DNA of 26,606 nt. Origin: JALOAT01 sp041677345. Lineage in GTDB: Bacteria; Pseudomonadota; Gammaproteobacteria; Thiohalomonadales; Thiohalomonadaceae. The translations under genes were made by a program, and so were the position numbers. A model generated the notes under the pieces. That model worked only from the letters and a program-made list of their open reading frames with translations. It ran no database searches and had not been told where the DNA came from. Of the stretch, positions 16,552 to 23,862 are shown one piece after another (the first letter of the stretch is position 1; each line of letters begins with the position of its first letter). The DNA is taken from positions 1-26,606 of the forward strand of contig JBAYQE010000031.1 of the NCBI GenBank assembly GCA_041677345.1, in the 5' to 3' direction.

Positions 16552-16629
16552 GTAGGTCACGTTGCCGCGCAGCGGCTACGTGACATGACGCGGGTCGGAA
16601 ATGTCACGTAGCTTCGCAACGTGACCTAC
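16552..16629. repeat. Family C REP inverted pair
   Basis: Unit 1 (16552-16586, +) folds as GTCACGT, T, GCCGC, loop GCA, GCGGC, T, ACGTGAC. Unit 2 (16601-16629, -) is an exact copy of the 29-bp middle unit at 7572-7600. Head-to-tail opposed units of this kind form a BIME-like pair. It begins 21 nt after tcdA and could act as its transcription or mRNA 3' boundary. Confidence 0.92.
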
Positions 16630-16656
16630 CCACTGAAGCGGCAGCCGTGATATGGA

Positions 16657-16787
16657 AAGTCCGCCAATGAACACAAATGACGCAAAAGGGGGGAGAGATA
16701 GCAGCGCGGCGATGGGATCGCCTTCCCGTCCCTGCAGCACAGCCCTTTTGCGTTCATTTGCGTTCATTTGCGTTCATTAGCGGACTT
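16657..16787. repeat. Family E inverted-arm repeat with 10-bp tandem
   Basis: The left arm 16657-16689 starts AAGTCCGCCAATGAACACAA. The right arm 16744-16787 contains three exact tandem 10-bp units TTTGCGTTCA (16747-16776) and ends TTAGCGGACTT. The arms are inverted relatives. The core of about 55 nt shows nothing recognised. Together with the adjacent C pair it fills the tcdA to UMF1 gap. Confidence 0.85.
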
Positions 16788-16825
16788 CAACCCGAGGCGG
16801 CGCAGTCGTGGTATCGTGCCGCCCC

Positions 16826-18070
16826 ATGTCGCCCGATCGCGCACGTATTTATGCCTGGGCCCTTTACGACTGGGCCAACTCCGCCTTCGCCACTACCGTG
16901 ATGGCCGGGTTTTTTCCCGTGTTTTTCAAGCAGTACTGGAGCGTCGGTGCCGACGTCACCGAAAGCACTTTCTGGCTCGGCGTGGCCAACTCCGGTTCCA
17001 GCCTCATTGTGGTGTTGTTCGCGCCGCTGCTAGGGGCCATCGCCGATCGGGGCGGGGCGCGCAAACGTTTCCTCGGTGGTTTCGCCCTGTTGGGCATCCT
17101 GCCCACGGCCGGGCTTTATTTCGTTTCCCAGGGCGACTGGACTACGGCATCGGTGCTCTATGTGCTCGCCACGGTCGGTTTTGCGGGTAGCCTGATTTTC
17201 TATGACGCATTGCTGCTCGATATCGCCAACGACAGCAATTTCGACGCCGTGTCCGCGCTTGGGTTCGCCCTGGGGTATCTCGGGGGCGGCCTGCTGTTCG
17301 CCCTCAACGTGGCCATGACGCTCGCGCCCGGCGTATTCGGTCTCGCCGATGCGGCGGAAGCGGTGCGCTGGTCATTCGTTACCGTGGCGATCTGGTGGCT
17401 GGTGTTCTCGGTACCGCTGTTCCTGCTGGTGCGCGAGCGTGCGGCGCGGGTGAGCACGGGAGCGGTACGCGCCGGCCTGCGCCAATTGCTGGGAACCGTG
17501 CGGCGGGTGCGCACACTGCGACCGGTGGCCTTCTTTCTGCTCGCCTATTGGTTCTACATCGACGGGGTGGACACCATTATCCGCATGGCGGTGGACTACG
17601 GACTCGCGCTGGGATTTTCCTCCGACAGCCTCATCGTCGCACTGCTGCTGGTACAGTTCGTGGGCTTCCCGGCGGCCCTGGTGTTCGGCCGGCTTGGTGC
17701 GCGCCATGGTCCCAAGCGCGGCATCTATCTCGCGCTCACGGTATACACGGGCGTGGTGATCTGGGCCACGCAGATACAGGCCGAGTGGGAGTTCTACATG
17801 CTCGCCCTGGTCATTGGCCTGGTACAGGGTGGTGTGCAGTCCCTGAGCCGCTCGCTTTATGCGCGTCTCATCCCGCCGGATCAGTCGGCGGAGTTCTTCG
17901 GTTTCTTCAACATCATGGGGAAATTCGCGGCCATCCTCGGGCCATTTTTGGTGGGCTGGACCAGTCTTGCCACGGGTAATCCCCGCCTGTCGCTATTGTC
18001 CCTGCTGGTGTTGTTCGGGCTGGGCGCTCTCTTCCTGCGCGAGGTACAGGTGCCGGGGAAAGAGCAATAA
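16826..18070 (+). CDS. UMF1-family MFS transporter
   Basis: The 414-aa membrane protein opens with ARIYAWALYDWANSAF, the signature of the UMF1 (Atg22-like) branch of the major facilitator superfamily. About twelve hydrophobic segments are visible, with GAIADRGGARKRFLGG as the loop 2-3 MFS motif. A cytoplasmic basic loop (TVRRVRTLRPV) lies midway, and LIPPDQSAEFFGFFNIMGKF in the second half is typical of the family. The substrate is unknown; vacuolar Atg22 exports amino acids, but that does not transfer safely to bacteria. ATG 16826 is chosen because MSPDRARIYAWALYDWANS is the family start; a GTG 18 nt upstream is less likely. It is convergent with the GGDEF-EAL gene. Confidence 0.92.
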   Translation: MSPDRARIYAWALYDWANSAFATTVMAGFFPVFFKQYWSVGADVTESTFWLGVANSGSSLIVVLFAPLLGAIADRGGARKRFLGGFALLGILPTAGLYFVSQGDWTTASVLYVLATVGFAGSLIFYDALLLDIANDSNFDAVSALGFALGYLGGGLLFALNVAMTLAPGVFGLADAAEAVRWSFVTVAIWWLVFSVPLFLLVRERAARVSTGAVRAGLRQLLGTVRRVRTLRPVAFFLLAYWFYIDGVDTIIRMAVDYGLALGFSSDSLIVALLLVQFVGFPAALVFGRLGARHGPKRGIYLALTVYTGVVIWATQIQAEWEFYMLALVIGLVQGGVQSLSRSLYARLIPPDQSAEFFGFFNIMGKFAAILGPFLVGWTSLATGNPRLSLLSLLVLFGLGALFLREVQVPGKEQ

Positions 18071-18078
18071 GCCGGGTT

Positions 18079-18110
18079 GGTCGGGTTGCCGCACAAGATC
18101 GGGCCCGACC
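18079..18110. terminator. Weak hairpin between convergent genes
   Basis: GGTCGGG (18079-18085) can pair with CCCGACC (18104-18110) across an 18-nt loop, 8 nt after the UMF1 stop. No T-run follows on either strand, so it is at most a weak or factor-dependent terminator. Confidence 0.3.
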
Positions 18111-18176
18111 GTCAGGTCATCGGGCGCGGCCAGCAGTCTTTCAAGAAACGACAGGGAGGACCTTGGCGGTGATTCA

Positions 18177-20063
18177 CTACCCGAGCCAGAGGCTTACCTG
18201 TTCGGCTGGGAGCGGTTGGGCAAACAAATACCCCTGCGCCTGCTCACATCCGCTGGCGTCCAGAAAACTGCGCTGGACCTCGGTTTCCACACCCTCGGCA
18301 ATCACGCGTTTTCCCAGCGCGTGCGCCAACGTGGTCACCGCCTGGACAATGGCACGGTCGTCGGGATCGGTGCCGATGTCGCGCACGAACGACTGGTCGA
18401 TCTTGAGCTTGCTGATGGGCAGGCGTTTGAGGTAGCTGAGTGACGAATAGCCGGTACCGAAGTCATCGACCGCGATCCTCACGCCGAGGGCAACAAGTTC
18501 CTGCATCCGTTCGATGCTTTGCTCGATGTGGCGCATGACGGTACCTTCGGTCAACTCCAGTTCCAGGTAGCGGGGATCCAGGCCGGTCTTGGCGAGATTG
18601 TTCCGTACCGCCTCGACCACGTCGGCCCGCTCGAAGCGCTTGGCGGAGAGGTTCACACTCACGCACACGGGAGAGAGGCCCTTGTCCAGCCAGCGTTTGG
18701 CTTGCGCGCAGGCACGGCTCAATACCCAGTCGTCAAGGGCAATGATCAGATCGCTTTCCTCGGCTACCGGAATGAATCGCTCCGGTTCGAGCAGGCCGAG
18801 CTCCGGGTGTTGCCAACGCACCAGGCTTTCGAGGCCGACCAGTTTTCCACTACGCAGGTCGAACTTGGGCTGGTAGACCACACGCAAACCATCGTGCTCC
18901 AGTGCATGGCGCAACCCGGTCTCGATGTGTGCCCGTTCCTGGGCGCGGCGGTCGACCACCGGATTGTAGAAACGATAGGTATTGCGGCCCTGCTCCTTGG
19001 CTTCGTACATTGCCAGATCGGCACGCCGCAGTAGTCCTTCGGCGCTGGCGTCGTCATCGGGGTAGAGACTGATCCCGATGCTGGTGGTGACGTAGAGGTG
19101 CTGCCCCGAAACCTCGAACGGACGGTGGAACACCTCAAGGATATTCGCCGCCACTTCACGGGCCTGTTCTTCCTGTTGCAGGTCGGGCAGAAGTACGGTG
19201 AACTCGTCACCGCCCAGCCGGGCGACGATATCAGAGCGGCGCACCCGCGCCGCAAGCCGTTTCGCGACCGCCTGCAGCAATGCATCACCGGCGCCGTGGC
19301 CGAGCGTATCGTTTATCACCTTGAAACGGTCGAGGTCGAGAAACAGCACCGCCAGTTTCCGTTCACTGCGCTGTGCCTTCAACAGCTCTGCCTGCAGCAG
19401 TTCGAGTAGCAGGCGGCGGTTGGGCAAATCGGTGAGCGGATCGTGCCGGGCTTGATGACGTTCCCGCTCCTCCGCCTGCATGCGTTCGGTGATGTCGGTA
19501 TCGGTGCCGAACCAACGCACCACGTGGCCGTGTTCATCACGAATGGGCATCGCCCGTGTCAAGAACCAGCGATAACTGCCATCGCGCCCTCGCAGGGGGA
19601 AGGTGCCCTCCATGGGGACGGCAGCCTCCAGTGCATGACGGAACATTTCGAGCGCGCGCGGAAGGTGGTCGGGGTGGTGGACCTTCTGCCAGCAGCTGCC
19701 CTGTACCTCCTCCGGCGTGGTGCCGGTGTACTCGAACCAGCGCCGGTTGAACCAGAACCGGGAGCCGGAGGCATCGGCCATCCAGGTCAGTTGTGAGATG
19801 TTGTCGGCCAGGGTTCGAAAGCGTACCTCGCTCTTGCGCAACGCCGCTTGGATTTCACTCAACTGGGTGATGCGGTTGGCGTTCTGAAGGGCCAAACCCA
19901 CGGAGGCGCCCACCTTGTCCATGAACGCCTGCTCCGACTCGGTGAAGCTTTTTGCAGGTGTGTGATAGTACAGACCGAAGTCACCGATGGCTCCATCGGC
20001 TACGCGCAGCCCGATATCGAGCACCGCACGCACACCGTACCGCTCGACCAGGTCCCGGTTCAC
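18177..20063 (-). CDS. GAF(C-terminal half)-PAS-GGDEF-EAL protein, downstream part of a split gene
   Basis: The 628-aa frame starts with the second half of a GAF domain (1-65), then PAS (about 78-198, with FRTLADNISQLTWMADASG), GGDEF (about 208-368) and EAL (about 380-628). The diguanylate cyclase site GGDEF is intact at 284-288. A product-inhibition I-site RRSD lies at 275-278, five residues upstream. In the phosphodiesterase domain the EAL triplet reads ESL (412-414), but the NLSAKRF, LELTEGT, DDFGTGYSSL, KIDQSFV and EGVETE blocks are present. It probably makes or degrades c-di-GMP. The frame begins with GTG overlapping the stop of the upstream piece (GTGA), but no whole domain boundary lies there, so this looks like the back half of one gene of about 1,026 codons. 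Confidence 0.88.
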   Translation of the reverse strand: MNRDLVERYGVRAVLDIGLRVADGAIGDFGLYYHTPAKSFTESEQAFMDKVGASVGLALQNANRITQLSEIQAALRKSEVRFRTLADNISQLTWMADASGSRFWFNRRWFEYTGTTPEEVQGSCWQKVHHPDHLPRALEMFRHALEAAVPMEGTFPLRGRDGSYRWFLTRAMPIRDEHGHVVRWFGTDTDITERMQAEERERHQARHDPLTDLPNRRLLLELLQAELLKAQRSERKLAVLFLDLDRFKVINDTLGHGAGDALLQAVAKRLAARVRRSDIVARLGGDEFTVLLPDLQQEEQAREVAANILEVFHRPFEVSGQHLYVTTSIGISLYPDDDASAEGLLRRADLAMYEAKEQGRNTYRFYNPVVDRRAQERAHIETGLRHALEHDGLRVVYQPKFDLRSGKLVGLESLVRWQHPELGLLEPERFIPVAEESDLIIALDDWVLSRACAQAKRWLDKGLSPVCVSVNLSAKRFERADVVEAVRNNLAKTGLDPRYLELELTEGTVMRHIEQSIERMQELVALGVRIAVDDFGTGYSSLSYLKRLPISKLKIDQSFVRDIGTDPDDRAIVQAVTTLAHALGKRVIAEGVETEVQRSFLDASGCEQAQGYLFAQPLPAEQVSLWLG

Positions 20064-21256
20064 GCGTGGTCAGCGCGTGCATCGTTGATGAGAATGGCCC
20101 GTCCCTCGCCGATGGCGCCGATAGAGTCACCCAGCGCGTCGTCGCTCAAGCACTGGCCTTGAATGGCTGCCAGGCGTCCGTAGGTGTAGCGGGCAACCCA
20201 ACCGCAACCGCGGGCTTCGCGCACGTAGATCACCGCCGATTCGGCCCCGACTGCCTTGGCCGTCTCCACAATGACGCGGTGCATGATTTCGTCGAAGTCC
20301 AGGGTCGAATGGATGAGTTCATTGATGCGGTTGAGCGCATCACCGAGGGCCTTGTCCCGTGTCAGACGCTCCCGTTGGGCATCGGCAATCTGTCGCTCCT
20401 GCTGCAGGCTGGTGACCAGGCGCGCATTGCGCAGTGCCAGGGTCACTGACGCAGCCAGCCGTTCCATGAACGTGACATCCTGGTCGTCGAAGGGGCGTTT
20501 GCGGTCGTGGTTGTGGACGGCGAAGTCTGCCAACTCGCCTGCCATCACCTCGATCTCGGTATCAATGAGCGCCTTGATCCCGAACCGCTCCACCCACTCT
20601 TCCGTCACCTCCTCGCTGGCCTCGGTGTCATTGATGACGACGACCCGTTTCTCCTCCATGGCCCGCAGCGAGGCTTTCAGTTCCCGCTGTTCCATTTCCC
20701 GTCCCTTCAGCTCGGCGGGAAGGCCGCAAAGGTGGCGGATGTGCCACTTGTGCTCGTGTCGCAGATAAATGATGGCCGAATCCGCTACCCCGGTTTCGAC
20801 CACCGCGCTGACGACACCGTCGAGGATTGCGTCATGGTCGGGGGTGGTGAAAATCACCGAGGTGATGCGATCGAGTGCGGCATCGAGGACCTGGCGGCGC
20901 CGCTCCCGTGCCCCCTGCGACGCTCGCTTTGCTGGTACCGCCTCTGCGTAGAGCAATGCGCCGCCCGCACCGTCCGCATCGGGCAGCGGCCTGACATGAA
21001 CCCGATAGGCCTGCCCGTTGCCGGCACTTGCCAGCACGAGAGAGGGTGGCCTTTCGCCCGCAAGTGCCCGGTACAGTGCCTGAAGGACTTGGGTTTGGGT
21101 ACCGAACAGTTCGGGCGCCGTGACGGTTCCTTGGCGCCCGCCCGTCGCACGCACCATGCGGGCAAAGGGCGGGTTGGCGCTGAGCAGCTTCCCCTCGGTG
21201 GAGAACAGACCGACCGGCCAGGGAAGAAGGGCAAGCTGCGCATCGACGGTGGGCAC
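20060..21256 (-). CDS. PAS-GAF-GAF(N-terminal half) sensory part of the split GGDEF-EAL gene
   Basis: The 398-aa frame contains a PAS-like region (about 1-110), a complete GAF (about 125-285) and the first half of a second GAF (about 305-398), ending at TGA just after NDARADHA. The two GAF domains are recent-looking duplicates: VVINDTEASEEVTEEWVERFG in the first lines up without gaps against ILINDARADHA plus VNRDLVERYG read from the next frame. A single missing nucleotide at about 20060-20063 therefore explains the split. The GTG start at 21256 has GGGAGAG about 7 nt upstream. If the break is real, this fragment would be a sensor without output. If it is a sequencing error, the two pieces are one c-di-GMP enzyme with redox, ligand or light-sensing potential. 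Confidence 0.85.
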   Translation of the reverse strand: MPTVDAQLALLPWPVGLFSTEGKLLSANPPFARMVRATGGRQGTVTAPELFGTQTQVLQALYRALAGERPPSLVLASAGNGQAYRVHVRPLPDADGAGGALLYAEAVPAKRASQGARERRRQVLDAALDRITSVIFTTPDHDAILDGVVSAVVETGVADSAIIYLRHEHKWHIRHLCGLPAELKGREMEQRELKASLRAMEEKRVVVINDTEASEEVTEEWVERFGIKALIDTEIEVMAGELADFAVHNHDRKRPFDDQDVTFMERLAASVTLALRNARLVTSLQQERQIADAQRERLTRDKALGDALNRINELIHSTLDFDEIMHRVIVETAKAVGAESAVIYVREARGCGWVARYTYGRLAAIQGQCLSDDALGDSIGAIGEGRAILINDARADHA

Positions 21257-21680
21257 GCGCTGTCTCTCCCGGAAGATGGGGGGCTTTTCGTCAATCTAGC
21301 AGCCGCTTGCTCCCGTCGGAAAACCACCCGCCTCGCGCAAACTCCCACTGAGTACTTTTGGGTGTTTCAACCATGCCCAGGCCGTGGTCTACGCGACTGT
21401 CAAAGATGTTTTCCTTTCACGGCCGGAGCCGGGTGCATGTGCATCGGATTGACCTCGCCGGAGGGCTGTGGTCTGCTAACACGCTCGCACGCATGTCAAG
21501 GGAGCGGATGCCCTGCCTGTTCAGGCAGGGGGCGGGCGCTTCCGGGTTCCGATACCGGCGCCTCTGCAGTCTGTCGCATGTCACGCCACACTCGAGCGCG
21601 CGGTGGCGCCTGGAGCGGCCGCTCCACGGATGACATCGCTGATGCTTGTCGATGCCTCATATCTTCTGTTAGGACGATAC
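21257..21680. other. 424-nt non-coding divergent region with one small hairpin
   Basis: The gap lies between the divergent starts of the GGDEF-EAL gene and the 148-aa gene. It must hold both promoters, but I see no convincing -35/-10 pair. A near-perfect hairpin, CCCTGCCTG (21511-21519) with CAGGCAGGG (21522-21530), stands in the middle and has no T-run. None of the repeat families found elsewhere occurs here. Short open frames in it lack ribosome sites and protein-like composition. Confidence 0.5.
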
Positions 21681-22127
21681 ATGCAAGATGTGACCGCCGG
21701 ATTCACGCCGGACGAATGGGATGTACTGCTCAGGTCCCCGGTGGTGGTGTTCCTGTTCATCGCCGCTGCGGAAGGCAAGGTGCAGCCCCCGGAGGTGGCC
21801 GCTTTCCAACAGGTACTGGCCAGTGCGCACGGTTACCGCAGCGCACTGCTCGCGCGCGTGCTGGACGAGGTGCAACCCCGGCTGTCCATGCTGCTGGCCC
21901 AGGTCCTGACGGGCGGCCAGGACGCCGGCCGTGTGCTACGGGAGGCGCGGACCATCGTGGAGGCACGCCTGACCGCCGGGGAGGCGCAGCTGTTCCTGCA
22001 ATCCCTGTTCTATGTGGGCAACCAGGTTGCACGCGTAACTCGCGAGGCCGACGGCGCCCTGCGCGACGGCAAGGCTGAAGCCCTGATGACCCTGGCACGG
22101 TTGTTCGGGCTGGTTCCGGACGAATGA
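21681..22127 (+). CDS. Unknown 148-aa helical protein, faintly TerB-like
   Basis: I do not recognise this protein. It is predicted to be almost wholly alpha-helical and soluble. The segment VVVFLFIAAAEGKVQPPEVAAFQQVL resembles the helix-turn-acidic-helix of TerB/DjlA-N-type domains (usually A-ADG-h-xx-E), with EGKVQPPEV in place of ADGKIDPAE. The rest shows amphipathic helices with regularly spaced Leu and Arg (MLLAQVL, RVLREARTIVEARL) and an ending MTLARLFGLVPDE. ATG 21681 has AGGA 6 nt upstream, so the longer frame starting at 21603 is not needed. Its stop touches an in-frame ATG of the cytochrome b561 gene, and with only 44 nt to the better b561 start the two are likely co-transcribed. The TerB link is tentative. 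Confidence 0.8.
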   Translation: MQDVTAGFTPDEWDVLLRSPVVVFLFIAAAEGKVQPPEVAAFQQVLASAHGYRSALLARVLDEVQPRLSMLLAQVLTGGQDAGRVLREARTIVEARLTAGEAQLFLQSLFYVGNQVARVTREADGALRDGKAEALMTLARLFGLVPDE

Positions 22128-22171
22128 ATCCAGGCGCGGCAGACTATCCGGACAAAGACAAGGAGGAAACC

Positions 22172-22708
22172 ATGCAAACTCAACGCTACAGCGGCCTTTC
22201 CCGTGCCATCCACTGGGTGAGCGCCATCATCATTCTTGCCCTCATCGTGGTCGGCTGGTACATGACCGGCCTGGCCGAGGATGACCCGTCGCGTCGTTCG
22301 ATCTACGGCATGCACAAGGCCTTCGGCGTGTTGACCGTGTTCCTGTTCGTGGCACGCATTGCCTGGCTCCGTGTGAACCCGGCCCCGGAACTGCCGTCGG
22401 TGTTCAATGCCCGGGAAAAGCTCGTGACCAAGGGCGTGCAGTCCCTGCTCTACGTGCTGCTGGTCCTCATCCCGGTGAGCGGTTATGTGATGTCCACCGC
22501 GGGTGGCCATCCCATCTCCTTCTTCGGCCTGTTCGACCTGCCGGCGCTCATTGGCGAGAACAAGGCCGTGGCCGGCTTCGCCCACGAAGCCCACGCCATC
22601 CTGTCCTATGCGGGGTTGGCGCTGGTCTTGCTGCATATGGCCGGCGCCCTCAAGCATCGCGTGCTGGACAAGGGTGGCGAGTCCGACGTGTTGGCACGCA
22701 TGCTCTGA
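22172..22708 (+). CDS. Cytochrome b561-family membrane protein
   Basis: The 178-aa, four-helix inner-membrane protein resembles E. coli CybB/YceJ, which carry two b hemes and oxidise quinol; YceJ partners YceI. Candidate heme ligands are H14 (RAIHW), H48 (YGMHKAFG), H138 or H141 (FAHEAHAIL) and H155 (LLHMAGALKH), one per helix as expected. The ATG at 22172 has a perfect AAGGAGG seven nt upstream. An ATG at 22124 overlapping the previous stop would add 16 polar residues (PGAADYPDKDKEET) that do not fit the family. No YceI gene follows: the next gene is convergent. Confidence 0.93.
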   Translation: MQTQRYSGLSRAIHWVSAIIILALIVVGWYMTGLAEDDPSRRSIYGMHKAFGVLTVFLFVARIAWLRVNPAPELPSVFNAREKLVTKGVQSLLYVLLVLIPVSGYVMSTAGGHPISFFGLFDLPALIGENKAVAGFAHEAHAILSYAGLALVLLHMAGALKHRVLDKGGESDVLARML

Positions 22709-22746
22709 GCAGCAGGGAGGATAAGAAAAGGAGAGTGACGCCGGGG

Positions 22747-22790
22747 AGAGCCGCGAGGAATGCTGCGCTGTGTTCCGTCACCGCGGCTCT
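22747..22790. other. Hairpin between convergent b561 and DUF2721 genes
   Basis: AGAGCCGCG (22747-22755) pairs perfectly with CGCGGCTCT (22782-22790), and GGAA/TTCC can extend the stem inside the 26-nt loop. No T-run is present. It could be a bidirectional transcript-end structure; nothing more can be said from sequence. Confidence 0.4.
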
Positions 22791-22891
22791 GTACCCGACC
22801 CTGTGCGAAGCACACGTTTCATGAGTGACGCGCCGCCAGGCTTCAAGAGAAGCTGCTCACCTGCAAGCAGGGCTCCCCTGTTTCTCCACCC

Positions 22892-23359
22892 CTAGGCAGC
22901 TTCACGCACCTCAGTAGCTGTGACGGCGATGCGCTCACCCGCAGGGCGGAAGATGCGTGCAGCGAGCTGCATTTCACGCAGGTAATTCAGCAGCGCGAGC
23001 ATGAATGCCAGGGTCGCGGCCACGAACAGGGCGGCGATGACGGGGGCCGTCTTCAGGCCGAAGAAGAAGCTGAGGAAAATGACGGCGATGACCGCGGAGA
23101 TGCACAGTGCCGCAGCCGTGGACAGAGCCACCGCGCGGTACACCAGGCGGGCGCGCCGGGACAACTGGGCCTCCGTGTCACTATCGGTACCGGCGGACCG
23201 GGCGTCTTCTCCGCTCGCTTCCAAGGACCGCAATCGATCGACGATACGCGCCAAGCGCGCGTTCAGAACCGCCAGCATGGCGGCAATGCCGGTAAGCAGA
23301 AACACGGGTGCGACGGCGAGCTGGATGACATTGACAATGGTATAAGGCGCATCGAGCAT
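22892..23359 (-). CDS. DUF2721 membrane protein
   Basis: The 155-aa protein matches DUF2721. An N-terminal hydrophobic segment (VIQLAVAPVFLLTGIAAMLA) is followed by the conserved LNARLARIVDRLR helix, a polar linker (ASGEDARSAGTDSDTEAQ), RRARLVYRAV, and two close hydrophobic segments (LCISAVIAVIFLSFFFG and VIAALFVAATLAFML). The end is a short cytoplasmic tail. The function of the family is unknown. ATG 23359 is preferred because GGAGGG lies about 5 nt upstream and MLDAPYTIVNVIQLAV is the family start. It is not obviously in an operon with its neighbours. Confidence 0.88.
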   Translation of the reverse strand: MLDAPYTIVNVIQLAVAPVFLLTGIAAMLAVLNARLARIVDRLRSLEASGEDARSAGTDSDTEAQLSRRARLVYRAVALSTAAALCISAVIAVIFLSFFFGLKTAPVIAALFVAATLAFMLALLNYLREMQLAARIFRPAGERIAVTATEVREAA

Positions 23360-23480
23360 AAAAGCCCTCCCTGGCCACTGAGACGAAAGTCTAGCCAAGC
23401 GTCTCAAGGACGCGGTGCAGACCAAGCAATGGCCTTGAATACTTGGGTTGTCGCTGTGCGGAAGTGTGAGACCGCCGGAT

Positions 23481-23699
23481 TCAGCGTCGACCGGACTTTC
23501 GCTGCACCTTCATGTATGAAGCAGTCATGGTGGCGAACAGCGCCGGCAGCATGGCCCCAATGAGGAAACGCGTCGAGATGTCGACCTCGAACAAATAGTG
23601 CCCCATGCAAATGCCTGTGGCGGCGATGATGAAAATGTTGAGGGCAACACGCAATGGGTGTCCCGCGTAGTCCTCAATGAACGTGTCCTTCCACTTCAC
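23481..23699 (-). CDS. Small two-segment membrane protein, unknown
   Basis: I do not recognise this 72-aa protein. A short charged N-terminus (KWKDTFIEDYAGHPLR) precedes two hydrophobic segments (VALNIFIIAATGICMGHYLF and FLIGAMLPALFATMTASYM), and the tail is basic (KVQRKSGRR), suggesting a hairpin in the inner membrane. GTG 23699 is chosen because GGAGG lies 7-8 nt upstream. The open frame continues to 23873, but the extra part is compositionally poor and overlaps a tandem repeat. Codon use and amphipathic layout look real, and no ATG is available between. Confidence 0.62.
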   Translation of the reverse strand: MKWKDTFIEDYAGHPLRVALNIFIIAATGICMGHYLFEVDISTRFLIGAMLPALFATMTASYMKVQRKSGRR

Positions 23700-23727
23700 T
23701 CGTTTTGCCTCCAACTGGAAAACTGCA

Positions 23728-23758
23728 AGGTTAGAGAGCCCTGAGGTTAGAGAGCCCT
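23728..23758. repeat. Two-copy 16-nt direct repeat upstream of the small membrane protein gene
   Basis: AGGTTAGAGAGCCCT occurs at 23728-23742 and 23744-23758, a 16-nt period. It lies 29-59 nt before the GTG start of the small membrane protein on the minus strand, the place of a promoter or leader. It could be a regulator site or a simple duplication. Confidence 0.7.
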
Positions 23759-23862
23759 TCTGTCGCCGAAGGCCGGACCCGTCACAGTTCGTATGCACAC
23801 CTGGGATTTGTGATGCAAATCGGGGATTTTCTTCACGTTCGGTGGGCCATGGCCGCCTGCAT

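Noticed and set aside
20050..20070. Programmed -1 ribosomal frameshift in the GGDEF-EAL gene
   Set aside because: No X-XXY-YYZ slippery heptamer is present before the stop; a one-base deletion or sequence error is simpler.
21358..21633. Possible 91-aa gene in the divergent gap
   Set aside because: No ribosome site, Arg/Ser-rich random-like composition and overlap with a hairpin.
22124..22171. ATGA-coupled start for cytochrome b561
   Set aside because: The strong AAGGAGG site and family alignment support the ATG at 22172.
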